DNA from: Paeniglutamicibacter terrestris
GTDB lineage: Bacteria > Actinomycetota > Actinomycetes > Actinomycetales > Micrococcaceae
Direction of reading: 5' to 3'
Assembly: GCF_012271785.1 (NCBI RefSeq)
Contig: NZ_JAAWVT010000003.1
Span: 248,001 to 312,000, forward strand
Length of the DNA stretch: 64,000 bases
This document shows positions 40,777 to 49,936 of the stretch, in pieces; the first letter of the stretch is position 1, and each line of letters starts with the position of its first letter. The notes beneath the pieces are model-generated. The model had not been told where the DNA came from, did not search any database, and was given only the letters and a program-made list of their open reading frames with translations. The position numbers were made by a program, and so were the translations under genes.

Positions 40777-42042
40777 GTGGTAGCAGTGAAGCGCATTGTC
40801 TTAGGTGTATCCGCAGGGATCGCCGCCTACAAGGCAGCTTTGCTGCTACGGCTGTTTAAAGAGGCGGGGCATCAGGTGGATGTCATCCCCACTGCCGCCT
40901 CGCTCGAGTTTGTTGGTCTGGCGACCTGGGAAGCGCTGAGCGGGCGTCCGGTACGCACCTCCGTCTTTGAGGCGGTGGATACCGTGAACCATGTTCGGCT
41001 CGGTCAGGAAGCCGATCTGGTGGTGATTGCCCCGGCCACCGCCGACGTCCTGGCACGGGCCGCCGCCGGAATGGCGAACGACCTGCTGACCGGTACCTTG
41101 CTGGCAACTCACGCTCCGGTGGCGATGGTCCCGGCCATGCACACCGAAATGTGGGAGCACCCCGCGACGCAGGCCAACGTGGCCACGCTGCGTAGCCGCG
41201 GTGTGCGCGTGATCGAGCCGGCCATCGGCCGACTGACGGGTAAGGATTCCGGTGCCGGGCGATTCCCGGAACCTTCGGACATTTATACCGAACTGTTGCC
41301 CTACCTTGCTGCGGATTCCGCGGTGGAGGCCCAGGGGCCCTTGGCCGGAAAGATCATTGCCATTTCCGCCGGTGGAACCCGAGAGCCGCTGGATCCTGTG
41401 CGTTTCTTGGGCAATCGATCCTCTGGACGTCAGGGCGTTGCTCTCGCGAACGCCGCGCTGGCCGCCGGTGCCTCCGTCAGGTTCATCGCAGCCCACATGG
41501 ATGTTCCAGCTCCTGCGGGTGTGGAATTGAGTACCGCCTCCACCGCCCGGCAGCTACAGGGCGCCGTCACCGAGGCGGCTCGGGGCGCCGATGTTTTGAT
41601 CATGAGCGCAGCCGTCGCCGACTTCCGCCCCGGTGAATACCAAGACTCAAAGATCAAGAAGAGTGATGATCATGCCGATCCTGTCATCACCTTGATCCGC
41701 AACCCCGACATCCTGGCCACCTTGGTCAAGCAGCGCGCCAGTGAGGGTGAAGCTGGCACCTTGGCCCCGCTGATCGTTGGATTTGCCGCCGAAACCGGCG
41801 ATGCCGAGTCCAGCGTGCTCGAATATGGGGCCAGCAAATTGGCCCGTAAGGGCTGCGAAATGCTGGTTGTTAATGAGGTGGGGGAGAACCTCACGTTCGG
41901 GACCACGCAGAACTCCGTGACGATCCTGTTCGCCGATGGTGCCCAGCCGGTGGCGGCTGCCGGTTCCAAGGACGAGGTTGCGGTGGCGGTTCTCACTGCG
42001 GTGGCCCAGGCGCTGAGCACCACTGGCACTCCCGCGCACTAA
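40777..42042 (+). CDS. coaBC: Bifunctional phosphopantothenoylcysteine decarboxylase / synthetase
   Basis: Two steps of coenzyme A synthesis. The N-terminal flavin decarboxylase half has LGVSAGIAAYKAALLLR and PAMHTEMW (PAMxxxMW). The C-terminal synthetase half starts at about residue 188 (KIIAISAGGTREPLDPVRFLGNRSSG) and ends with LVVNEVGENLTFG. The start is uncertain: GTG at 40777 or 40786, with only a weak GGTGG nearby. A terminator follows. Confidence 0.95.
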   Translation: MVAVKRIVLGVSAGIAAYKAALLLRLFKEAGHQVDVIPTAASLEFVGLATWEALSGRPVRTSVFEAVDTVNHVRLGQEADLVVIAPATADVLARAAAGMANDLLTGTLLATHAPVAMVPAMHTEMWEHPATQANVATLRSRGVRVIEPAIGRLTGKDSGAGRFPEPSDIYTELLPYLAADSAVEAQGPLAGKIIAISAGGTREPLDPVRFLGNRSSGRQGVALANAALAAGASVRFIAAHMDVPAPAGVELSTASTARQLQGAVTEAARGADVLIMSAAVADFRPGEYQDSKIKKSDDHADPVITLIRNPDILATLVKQRASEGEAGTLAPLIVGFAAETGDAESSVLEYGASKLARKGCEMLVVNEVGENLTFGTTQNSVTILFADGAQPVAAAGSKDEVAVAVLTAVAQALSTTGTPAH

Positions 42043-42091
42043 AGACTCGAGCGCTACAGACAGCTCAATTGATGGGCACCGTGGTGGAAAG

Positions 42092-42129
42092 ATCCGGGCA
42101 GCGAAGCAAATCGCTGCCCGGATTTTCGT
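42092..42129 (+). terminator. Rho-independent terminator of coaBC
   Basis: A perfect 13-bp stem (42092-42104 and 42111-42123) with a 6-nt loop and TTTCGTC after it, 50 bp past the coaBC stop. Confidence 0.88.
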
Positions 42130-42144
42130 CATCTGGTCGAATGT

Positions 42145-42204
42145 TGCGACATCAAACGCCACATTCGGATCATTGAGTGACTGTGTTCACTTCCACATGT
42201 CGCA
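42145..42204 (+). promoter_or_regulatory. Nested inverted repeats upstream of metK
   Basis: TGCGACAT (42145-42152) pairs with ATGTCGCA (42197-42204). Inside, AGTGA (42176-42180) pairs with TCACT (42187-42191). The elements lie upstream of the metK -10 box, so they would act as DNA (operator) rather than as leader RNA. No SAM riboswitch is recognised. Confidence 0.35.
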
Positions 42205-42241
42205 CCAATTCTTGGGATCTGCCTCGCGGCACACTTACCGG

Positions 42242-42247
42242 TAGAGT
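42242..42247 (+). promoter_or_regulatory. -10 element for a leaderless metK transcript
   Basis: TAGAGT ends six bases before the GTG start of metK, which places the likely transcription start on the start codon. No convincing Shine-Dalgarno site is present. Confidence 0.5.
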
Positions 42248-42253
42248 GGCACA

Positions 42254-43459
42254 GTGACTTTAGAATCCCCGCAGCTACGCCTCTTCACCTCCGAATCGGT
42301 TACGGAGGGCCACCCGGACAAGATCTGTGACCAGATCTCCGACGCCATCCTTGACGCCATGTTGGCGCAGGACCCGAACTCCCGGGTTGCCGTGGAGACC
42401 CTCACCACCACCGGTCTGGTGCATGTTGCCGGCGAAGTGACCACCGACGGGTACGTGGAAATTCCGGAGATTGTGCGTCGCACCATCCTGGACATTGGTT
42501 ATGACTCCTCGGCCAACGGCTTTGACGGAGCGCGCTGCGGCGTCTCGGTATCCATAGGGCAGCAGTCCCAGGAAATTTCCGATGGCGTCTTCAACTCCCT
42601 GGAGGTCCGCGAGGGCACTGCCGTTGACCCGCGTGATGCGCAGGGCGCCGGCGACCAAGGTCTGATGTTCGGCTACGCCTCGGATGAGACCGCCACGCTG
42701 ATGCCTACCCCCATCCACTTGGCCCACCGTCTCTCCGAACGGATGACCCAGGTCCGCAAGGACGGCACGCTCGCATTGCTGCGCCCGGACGGCAAGACTC
42801 AGGTGACCGTCGGCTATGACGGGGATACCCCGGTGTCGGTTGAAACCATCGTGGTCTCCTCACAGCACGCCGCCGAGTACTCACTCGAAGATCTCAAGGC
42901 AGGCCTGCTCGAAGAGGTCGTGAAGCCGGTTCTCGCCGGCACGGAACTTGATACCACCAATACCCGCATTATCCTGAACCCCTCGGGCCCCTTCATCATC
43001 GGTGGCCCGGTCGGCGATGCCGGTCTGACCGGACGCAAGATCATTGTTGATACCTACGGTGGTTTTGCCCGTCACGGTGGCGGAGCGTTCTCCGGCAAGG
43101 ATCCCTCGAAGGTTGACCGTTCGGCCGCCTACGCCATGCGCTGGGTCGCCAAAAACGTGGTGGCTGCCGGTTTGGCCCGCCGCGTTGAGGTCCAGATCGC
43201 CTACGCCATCGGCGTGGCACGCCCGGTGGGCCTCTACGTCGAGACCTTCGGCACCGAAACCGTTGACCCGGTGCGGATCACCGCTGCCATCAACGAGGTC
43301 TTTGACCTGCGCCCGCTGGGTATTATCGAAGATCTGGACCTGAAGCGTCCGATCTACCAGAAGACCGCGGCGCACGGCCACTTTGGCCGCGAAGATCCCG
43401 ATTTCACCTGGGAAAAGCTTGACCGTGTTGACGCACTGAAGGCCTTCTTCGGCGCTTAG
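42254..43459 (+). CDS. metK: S-adenosylmethionine synthetase
   Basis: Makes S-adenosylmethionine from Met and ATP. The 401-residue protein starts with [20 protein letters not shown] (substrate-binding loop) and has [13 protein letters not shown] and [18 protein letters not shown] further on. The GTG start at 42254 appears to be leaderless. It is separated from coaBC by a terminator and from priA by another, so it is likely transcribed alone. Confidence 0.98.
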   Translation: MTLESPQLRLFTSESVTEGHPDKICDQISDAILDAMLAQDPNSRVAVETLTTTGLVHVAGEVTTDGYVEIPEIVRRTILDIGYDSSANGFDGARCGVSVSIGQQSQEISDGVFNSLEVREGTAVDPRDAQGAGDQGLMFGYASDETATLMPTPIHLAHRLSERMTQVRKDGTLALLRPDGKTQVTVGYDGDTPVSVETIVVSSQHAAEYSLEDLKAGLLEEVVKPVLAGTELDTTNTRIILNPSGPFIIGGPVGDAGLTGRKIIVDTYGGFARHGGGAFSGKDPSKVDRSAAYAMRWVAKNVVAAGLARRVEVQIAYAIGVARPVGLYVETFGTETVDPVRITAAINEVFDLRPLGIIEDLDLKRPIYQKTAAHGHFGREDPDFTWEKLDRVDALKAFFGA

Positions 43460-43501
43460 TCACATGGGTTTTGACCGTCCTAACAGGGGTGGTTAAACCG
43501 G

Positions 43502-43550
43502 GAGATCGGGAGTCGTGCCGCAAGGGCGTGCGGCGCCCGATCTCTTGCTT
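43502..43550 (+). terminator. Rho-independent terminator of metK
   Basis: GAGATCGGG (43502-43510) pairs with CCCGATCTC (43536-43544), with an inner GCCGCA/TGCGGC stem, and is followed by TTGCTT. Confidence 0.85.
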
Positions 43551-43587
43551 AAAACTGGGCACTTAAAACACAGGGGAGCTGATGATC

Positions 43588-45654
43588 ATGTCGGAGTCAC
43601 TTCAGCCATCGTTGCTGGCTGGCTTCGACCTGTCCGCGCCGCTGCCCGGGATCCCGCACATGGCGGCGGTGCTGCCCATCGCCCGGGTCATCATCGATTC
43701 ACCGGTCCCGCATCTTGACCGCCCGTTTGACTACCTGGTGCCGGTTGAACTTGATGCCACGGCGCAGCCCGGGGTCAGGGTTAAGGTTCGATTCGGTGGT
43801 CAGGAGCTGGCCGGTTTTATTGCCGAACGTCTGGAGCATTCCGAACCCGGGATCAAGCTTCAGCCGTTGCGCGCCGTGGTTTCCCCCGAGGTGGTGCTGC
43901 GCGCCGAGGTATTGGCGGTGGCTCGGGGTGTGGCGGAACGATATGCCGGAGGCGTGTGGGACGTATTGCGAGCGGCCGTTCCGGCCCGCATGGCACGGGT
44001 AGAAACGCAGAAGAGCCAGGACGCGAAGCGGACTGAGGAAGCCCAAAAAGCGGAGGCCGACGAAGCTGTGGTTTCTGAGCGGTCCACCGCGGGCAGCTTG
44101 TTGGGTGAATACGACGGCGGGGCGGATTTTGCCGAGGCCCTACGCGCCGGAAGCGGACCACGGGCGGTATTATCGGCGGTGCCCAACCGCCCGGGGGACT
44201 GGCCAGCGCTGCTGCTCGAGGCAGCCGAGCTCAGCCTCAGTGCCGGTCGCGGCGCACTGATCGTTGTCCCCGACGCGCGGGACCTCAACCGGCTGTGCAC
44301 CTACGTTGATGGCGCCATCGGGCCGAACTCCTATGCGAGGCTCAGTGCCGAGGATGGGGCGACCCCGCGCTATAAAAACTTCTTACGCATCACTCGTGGT
44401 GAGACACAATTGGTGATTGGCACCCGCAACGCCGCCTTCGCTCCGGTGCACAATCTGGGCCTGGCCATCATCTGGGACGATGCGGATCATTCGCACGCCG
44501 AACCACGCGCCCCGTATCACCACGCCCGTGAGGTGTTATTGCTGCGCTGCGGAATTGAAAACGCCGGATTATTGGTGGCGGCCCCCGGGCGTAGTGCCGA
44601 AGCCCAACGCCTCATTCGCAGCGGCTGGGCCCAAGAACTTGGGGCCAATCGTGCGCTGCTGCGCGCCAATGCCCCGCGCGTGATCGCCGCATCGGACGAA
44701 TTTGAATCCGAACGCGACCCGGTGCTGCATGCCGCTCGGTTGCCCGCCGCGGCCTGGCGTGAGGCGAAGGCCGCCCTTGAGCACGGGCCGGTGCTGGTGC
44801 AGGTGGCACGCACCGGATTTATGCCTGCCCTGCGCTGCGAACGCTGCCGTACCTCCGCCCGCTGCAGCGCGTGTAGCGGCCCGCTGGCTCTTGACGATGC
44901 CCGCGGTGCACCCTCCTGCGGTTGGTGCGGGCTGGTGGCAGCCGGCTGGTCATGCGGTGAATGCGGCTCTATGCGCCTGCGTGCCGCCTCCATTGGAGCG
45001 GATCGCACGGCCGAGGAATTGGGTAGGGCCTTCCCCAACTTGACAGTGCTCTCGGCCACCGGGGCCAAACCGATCTTTACCGTGCCGGCGAAACCAGCGC
45101 TCGTGGTTGCCACCCCCGGCGCCGAGCCGGTGGCCGAGCAGGGCTACGCCGCGGTGCTATTGCTTGATGGCGATCGCATGTTAGCCCGGGAGGGGCTGCG
45201 CACCGGTGAGGAAGTACTCAACCGGTGGATGGGAGCTGCCGCCCTGGCTCGTGGACGTGATAAATCCGGCGAGCGTCCGGGCGGCGGCACCGTGGTCGTC
45301 GCCGGAGATCCCACCGAGCCCATGCGAGCCCTGGTTCGCTTTGATGCTGCAGCCTATGCCGATGCGGAGCTGACAGAACGCCGCGAGGTGGGGTTGCCCC
45401 CGGCCGTGCGTACCGCGTTGATCCAAGGTCCGGCCACCACCGTGGAAAAATTCATGGCCGCCCTTGAGCTCCCGGACTCGGTACGTCGTAATGGTCCGGT
45501 GCTGCAGGGGGAGGGCGAACATCGCTGGTTGTTGTTCTTCTCCTACGCGCAGGGACCGAGCGTCACCGCGCACCTGCGCGCCATGCGGGCACGTTTCAGT
45601 GCCGCGAAGGAGCCGGTCGTTTCCATCCGCATCGACGCCGACGGAATTCTCTAG
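43588..45654 (+). CDS. priA: Primosomal protein N' (PriA), helicase-defective actinobacterial form
   Basis: A replication-restart protein of 688 residues. The N-terminal DNA-binding domain (ARVIIDSPVPHLDRPFDYLVP) and the Cys-rich zinc region (CERCRTSARCSACSG, then CGWCG and CGECG) are typical. The helicase motifs are degenerate: no GxGKT is found where Walker A should be, and DDADH replaces DEEH. Loss of these motifs is known in actinobacterial PriA, so it probably binds forks without unwinding them. A linker at about 135-165 is rich in Lys, Glu and Ala. GGGGAG favours ATG 43588 (9 nt) over 43582. Confidence 0.92.
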   Translation: MSESLQPSLLAGFDLSAPLPGIPHMAAVLPIARVIIDSPVPHLDRPFDYLVPVELDATAQPGVRVKVRFGGQELAGFIAERLEHSEPGIKLQPLRAVVSPEVVLRAEVLAVARGVAERYAGGVWDVLRAAVPARMARVETQKSQDAKRTEEAQKAEADEAVVSERSTAGSLLGEYDGGADFAEALRAGSGPRAVLSAVPNRPGDWPALLLEAAELSLSAGRGALIVVPDARDLNRLCTYVDGAIGPNSYARLSAEDGATPRYKNFLRITRGETQLVIGTRNAAFAPVHNLGLAIIWDDADHSHAEPRAPYHHAREVLLLRCGIENAGLLVAAPGRSAEAQRLIRSGWAQELGANRALLRANAPRVIAASDEFESERDPVLHAARLPAAAWREAKAALEHGPVLVQVARTGFMPALRCERCRTSARCSACSGPLALDDARGAPSCGWCGLVAAGWSCGECGSMRLRAASIGADRTAEELGRAFPNLTVLSATGAKPIFTVPAKPALVVATPGAEPVAEQGYAAVLLLDGDRMLAREGLRTGEEVLNRWMGAAALARGRDKSGERPGGGTVVVAGDPTEPMRALVRFDAAAYADAELTERREVGLPPAVRTALIQGPATTVEKFMAALELPDSVRRNGPVLQGEGEHRWLLFFSYAQGPSVTAHLRAMRARFSAAKEPVVSIRIDADGIL

Positions 45655-46682
45655 CCGTTGCTGCCACCAGCTGCTGGCTCGTGCGCGGCGCTGGTGTAGG
45701 TGCTGCGCGGCATCCCGCTTCGTGCCCATGGCATGGGAGCGCGTAAAAAGTCCTGGATCAGCGCCGCGGCCTCCGGTGCCTTCTCATAGTGGATCAGATG
45801 TCCCACGTTGTTGATGACCCGCAGTCTGGCACGCGGGAAGCGCCGGGCCAGTGCCCGCTGCGCTTCCACGGAGCCCAATTCATCAAGTTCCCCCACCACC
45901 AGGAGGGTCGGTTCATTGATGCGCGCAGCAACATCACGCACCGTGGCGGTGATGGAGGCACCATAGGCCTCGCGCAGGGTCGCACGTGAGGTGAACCCGG
46001 AGAAATAGCGGCGGTGTTGGTCAAAAACGTAGGCCCGCATGGCCGGGTCCTTGGACTTCAGCATGGCCAGTGAGGTGGCGTCGGTGATCAGCCGCGAACG
46101 CAGGAGAGCATCACCCAGCGGTGCGGGCAGCCAGGAGCCGACCGCGTAGTAGCTGCCGGCGGCCCGGGAGAGCAACGCCGAACTGCCCTCGAGCGCCGGT
46201 TCGCAGATCGGGTTCAGCAGCAGCAACCGGGCGAAGCTGCCCGGATGCCGAGCCAGATACGTGGCGGCGACGATGGTGCCGAAGGAATGACCCAACAAGA
46301 TGGTCTCCGGGCCCAACTCCAGCTCGTGGCGAAGCGCGGATATGACCTCACCGTAACCAGCAACATCGTGGGCTGGAACCGTGGGCGCCGAATTCGACGT
46401 TTGTGATTCCTCGTCCTTGACTGAGTCCTCGTCGTTGACGGGGGCGCCGAACGGGGTGGAGATCCCAAAGCCGGGCAGATCCGGAACGATAATCGTGTAA
46501 TCGCCGAGCTCTTGGATGATCCGAGTGAGTCCGTGATGATCTCCCCGGAAGCCGTGCACGGCCAGGATCACGCCGCGGGCGCTACCGAGGGCCGGGTAGG
46601 TCCAAGTGCGCACCCGTGCGCCGTGGATGTGGTGAGTGCTTTTCAGGGCGCGGCGAGTGCGCGGCTGCGAATGATCGGGCAT
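45651..46682 (-). CDS. Alpha/beta-hydrolase
   Basis: A 343-residue hydrolase. The oxyanion HG lies in VHGFRGDHHG, the nucleophile S133 in GHSFG (131-135), the acid in VVGELDELGS and the His in NVGHLIHYE. An acidic insert (about 82-103) follows the GFG strand. It is tail-to-tail with priA, overlapping by 4 bp, and is 10 bp downstream of the SorC-type regulator on the same strand, so the two are probably co-transcribed. Substrate unknown. Confidence 0.85.
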   Translation of the reverse strand: MPDHSQPRTRRALKSTHHIHGARVRTWTYPALGSARGVILAVHGFRGDHHGLTRIIQELGDYTIIVPDLPGFGISTPFGAPVNDEDSVKDEESQTSNSAPTVPAHDVAGYGEVISALRHELELGPETILLGHSFGTIVAATYLARHPGSFARLLLLNPICEPALEGSSALLSRAAGSYYAVGSWLPAPLGDALLRSRLITDATSLAMLKSKDPAMRAYVFDQHRRYFSGFTSRATLREAYGASITATVRDVAARINEPTLLVVGELDELGSVEAQRALARRFPRARLRVINNVGHLIHYEKAPEAAALIQDFLRAPMPWARSGMPRSTYTSAAHEPAAGGSNG

Positions 46683-46692
46683 GAGATCAAGC

Positions 46693-47769
46693 CTAATGGC
46701 TGGAGCTGGGAGGGGCGTTGAGCAGGCGCAGTGCGGTTCCCTCGTCGAGCACCAGGTCGGTGATCAGCCCCCCGGCCAGCGCACCGTGCAGGGCGCGTAG
46801 TTTGCCCGCTCCGGAGAGTACACACAGTCGCCGTGGAACTTTGCGTAGGGCGCGCAGGGTGGGACCGGTGGCCCGAGAATTGATTTCGATTCCCTCGTCG
46901 CTTCCGCTGCCGTCAAAAAACACGGTGGCCACATCTCCCACCACGCCGTGTTCGTGAAGTGCCGCCGATTCCGCGGCGCTGAGGTAACCGCCGCGGTAGA
47001 CCTGGCTGGGAACCGCGGCCTCGGTTGCGCCGAGTGAGAAGACCGCCAGTCCCATGCCCTGCTGAACACCCAAGACCCGGCGCACCGAGCCCTCCCGCCA
47101 CATGGCCTCGCGGGTACTGGCCTGATCGAAAAACGCCGGGACCGGGAACTGCTCAACCCGGGCCGTGTAGGCGGCACCAAAACGCTGCAAGATTTCCGAG
47201 GCGTAGGTGAGACCGGTGGTCTGCGGGTTGGCCGCACCGTTGAGTTGAACGATCAGCGTGTCGTGTGTTGGCTTGCGGGTCAGCGCGAGGGAGAGCGCCT
47301 GCATCGTGGAGCCCCACGCCACCCCGACCGTCATCCCGGAGGACACCAGGGTATTGAGCACGTGGGCCGCGTGGGTGGCCACGCGTTCGAGGATTTCGGC
47401 GTCGGCGAGCGCCCCGTCGGTGGGCACCACGTGGACCTTGATGCCGAACTTGTGTTCCAGTTCGCGCACCAGCATCGGGCTGCGGTCACCACCTGCGTTG
47501 ATTTCGATGTTCACCAATCCGGTGCGGCGGGCCATGGAAAGTAGCCTCGAGACGGTGGAACGCGAGACGGCCAGTTCCTTGGCGATCGACTCCATGGTGA
47601 GGTCCTGGAGGTAGTACAGCTGGGCGGCGCGCAGGGCATCACGCTCCCTGGGCTGGCCATGTCCGGGTGTCCCGCGGGTGCCGCGCGGGGGAGTAGATGA
47701 TGTGACGTGTTGAACAAAAGCACCAGTCCCGGGTGAGGTCGGCGCCGTGTTCAGGGGCATGTTGGGCAT
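46693..47769 (-). CDS. SorC-type sugar-binding transcriptional regulator
   Basis: A 358-residue regulator: a flexible N-terminus, then an HTH at about 48-85 (QLYYLQDLTMESIAKELAVSR, then STVSRLLSMARRTGLV). The C-terminal sugar-phosphate-binding domain has VGVAWGSTMQALS, VQLNGA, GVVGDV and DEGTALRLL. The ATG at 47769 has AAAAGGA 8 nt upstream; 30 more upstream residues would cover the operator. It is divergent from glpD, so control of the glycerol genes, itself and the downstream hydrolase is the likely role (inferred). Candidate ligands are phosphorylated C3 compounds or sugars. Confidence 0.88.
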   Translation of the reverse strand: MPNMPLNTAPTSPGTGAFVQHVTSSTPPRGTRGTPGHGQPRERDALRAAQLYYLQDLTMESIAKELAVSRSTVSRLLSMARRTGLVNIEINAGGDRSPMLVRELEHKFGIKVHVVPTDGALADAEILERVATHAAHVLNTLVSSGMTVGVAWGSTMQALSLALTRKPTHDTLIVQLNGAANPQTTGLTYASEILQRFGAAYTARVEQFPVPAFFDQASTREAMWREGSVRRVLGVQQGMGLAVFSLGATEAAVPSQVYRGGYLSAAESAALHEHGVVGDVATVFFDGSGSDEGIEINSRATGPTLRALRKVPRRLCVLSGAGKLRALHGALAGGLITDLVLDEGTALRLLNAPPSSSH

Positions 47770-47785
47770 GGGTTCGGTCCTTTTG

Positions 47786-47799
47786 TGCACATATGTGCA
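47786..47799. promoter_or_regulatory. Palindromic operator between the regulator and glpD
   Basis: TGCACATATGTGCA is a perfect 14-bp palindrome starting 17 bp before the regulator's start codon. On the minus strand it follows TTGTCA-17-CAATTC, a plausible promoter, so it would cover the transcription start. Similar TGCAC-centred palindromes are typical for SorC/DeoR-type repressors. No second copy was seen near glpF or glpK. Confidence 0.6.
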
Positions 47800-47949
47800 A
47801 ATGAATTGACGAGTTTGTTCTCCAGTGACAAGACTAACTACTACATGGTTTTGACCCAAAGTCCCGTAGAGGGTGGTGGGAAGTTTTCCAAAGGGTTATC
47901 GGAACGCTCCGCATTGGCGGTGTTGAGCCGGTAATCTGGAGAAGACCAT

Positions 47950-49704
47950 GTGAAGCACTCTTATTCGCCGCAGCATAGTTCTAAGGATGGCCCCATCGTG
48001 GCAGCCGCAGCCTCCCACCGTTCCCATTTAGCCGCGCTCCGGTCCCGGCCGGGCGCCAAGGTACTCATCGTCGGTGGTGGAATCAACGGAGTGGCGACCT
48101 TCCGGCAACTCGCCCTGCAGGGTGTTGACGTGGCCTTGATCGAGCGCGGTGACTACTGCCAAGGGGCATCGGGTGCCTCCTCGCACATGATCCACGGTGG
48201 TATCCGTTACCTGGAAAACGGTGAATTCCGACTGGTCCATGAATCGGTGCAGGAACGCAACTCATTGCTGGAGATCGCTCCGCACTACGTCAAGCCGCTG
48301 CGCACCACCATCCCCATCTTCTCCACCTTCTCCGGCATCCTCTCCGCGCCGGTGCGGTTCTTGACCCACCGTAGCGGCAAGGCCACCGAACGCGGAGCCG
48401 TACTGATCAAAGCCGGCCTGGTGATCTACGATCTCTTCGCCGGCGCCGGTGGACGTAACACGCCATGGCACAAGTTCCGTGGCACCAAGGGCTCGCTGGC
48501 CGAGCTTCCGATGCTCCGCACGGACGTAAAGTACACCGCCACCTACTTCGACGCCTCCGTCCACAACCCCGAGCGCCTGACCCTAGATGTTTTGCGTGAC
48601 GGGCTGGAAGCCAACCGCCAGGCGCGAGCGGCCAATTACGTTTCGCTCATCGGCCACAACGAGTCCGGTGCACGCTTGCGAGATGAACTCACGGGCGAAG
48701 AATTCGACTTCGACGCCGAGATCATCGTGAACGCCACCGGCGCCTGGGTGGATCTGACCAACGGATCCATCGGTGCCCCGAGTCAGTTCATGGGCGGGAC
48801 CAAGGGCAGCCACATCGTGCTGGACCACCCAGCCCTGCTGGCCGCCTGTGGCGGACGCGAGATCTTCTTTGAGCACTCCGACGGGCGCATCGTGCTGATC
48901 TACCCCATGGGCGATCGTGTCCTGGTGGGTACCACCGATATTGACGCCGACATGAGCGAGCCGGCGCGCTGTACCGATGCGGAAGTCGAGTACTTCTTTG
49001 AACTCATCCGCCACGTTTTCCCCACCATCGAGGTGGGCCACGAGCAGATTGTTTACAAGTTCTCCGGCGTTCGCCCGCTTCCGCGCCACGACGACACGGC
49101 CCCGGGCTTTGTCTCCCGCGATTACCGGATCGAGCGTAGCGAGCTGGCCGGGGAGTCCATCATGTTCTCGCTGGTCGGTGGCAAATGGACCACCTTCCGC
49201 GCGCTCGGGGAAACCCTGGGCGGCAAGGTGCTTGATGAACTCGGTGTGAGTTCCACGGTGAGCACCCGCGGGCTGCCCATTGGTGGTGGCAAAAACTTCC
49301 CGGATTCCTCCGCAGCCCTGCAGTCCTGGTTTGGTGCGCGTTCACTGCTCGCCTCCCGGGCCCGCCTCGAGGTGCTGCTCACGCGTTATGGCACCCGGGC
49401 CGATGCAGTGCTTGATGCCATCGGCCCCAACGATCCCACCTTGCCCGGCTGTGCCGAGCTGTCGGTGGCCGAGCTGCGTTACCTCGCAGAACACGAGCAG
49501 CTGGGCATGCTCAGCGACGTGTTCATCCGGCGGACCTCGCTGGCCTTCCGCGGGCTCGTGACCAATGAACTGTTGGTACAAGTGGCCGACGCCATCGCGC
49601 CGGTGCTCGGCTGGGACGCCGCCGAACAAGCACGCCAAGTCAGCGAATGCGCGCGCGTGCTCACCGAAGACCACGGATCGAACCTGGCCCTGACTAACGC
49701 CTGA
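47950..49704 (+). CDS. glpD: Glycerol-3-phosphate dehydrogenase (FAD)
   Basis: Membrane-associated flavoenzyme oxidising glycerol 3-phosphate to DHAP. The 584-residue chain has the FAD fold KVLIVGGGINGVATF near residue 38, HMIHGGIRYLENGEFRLVHES, and SLVGGKWTTFR in the middle, plus the C-terminal GlpD domain (LRYLAEHEQLGMLSDVFIRRT). GTG start with GGAGAAG 5 nt upstream. It is the first gene of glpD-glpF-glpK, opposite the SorC-type regulator. Confidence 0.97.
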   Translation: MKHSYSPQHSSKDGPIVAAAASHRSHLAALRSRPGAKVLIVGGGINGVATFRQLALQGVDVALIERGDYCQGASGASSHMIHGGIRYLENGEFRLVHESVQERNSLLEIAPHYVKPLRTTIPIFSTFSGILSAPVRFLTHRSGKATERGAVLIKAGLVIYDLFAGAGGRNTPWHKFRGTKGSLAELPMLRTDVKYTATYFDASVHNPERLTLDVLRDGLEANRQARAANYVSLIGHNESGARLRDELTGEEFDFDAEIIVNATGAWVDLTNGSIGAPSQFMGGTKGSHIVLDHPALLAACGGREIFFEHSDGRIVLIYPMGDRVLVGTTDIDADMSEPARCTDAEVEYFFELIRHVFPTIEVGHEQIVYKFSGVRPLPRHDDTAPGFVSRDYRIERSELAGESIMFSLVGGKWTTFRALGETLGGKVLDELGVSSTVSTRGLPIGGGKNFPDSSAALQSWFGARSLLASRARLEVLLTRYGTRADAVLDAIGPNDPTLPGCAELSVAELRYLAEHEQLGMLSDVFIRRTSLAFRGLVTNELLVQVADAIAPVLGWDAAEQARQVSECARVLTEDHGSNLALTNA

Positions 49705-49716
49705 TTCTCTTGCTCC

Positions 49717-49748
49717 CCTTCGCGCCTGCCCACTTACCGGCGCGAAGG
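49717..49748 (+). terminator. Hairpin after glpD
   Basis: CCTTCGCGCC (49717-49726) pairs with GGCGCGAAGG (49739-49748) 13 bp after the glpD stop. There is no T-run. The 190-bp gap that follows suggests glpF-glpK may have its own promoter. Confidence 0.55.
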
Positions 49749-49936
49749 CGGTAGCCCGGCACTGCCAGCGCGTGTTTCACCGTCATCCCCTCGCGCGGGG
49801 GATCACTTCCTAAATGTTCCGTCTCACCGCATCGGTGGGTGCGGTCTTTGTCATGCCGAAAAACGGCCTGGCCGCGTGAAAAGTGGCCCACAAAAGCCCA
49901 CCGCGAATCAACACTATAAACACTGAAGGAACAACG

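Noticed and set aside
42043-42253. A SAM riboswitch ahead of metK
   Set aside because: The likely transcription start lies at the start codon, leaving no leader RNA, and no SAM riboswitch motif is visible.
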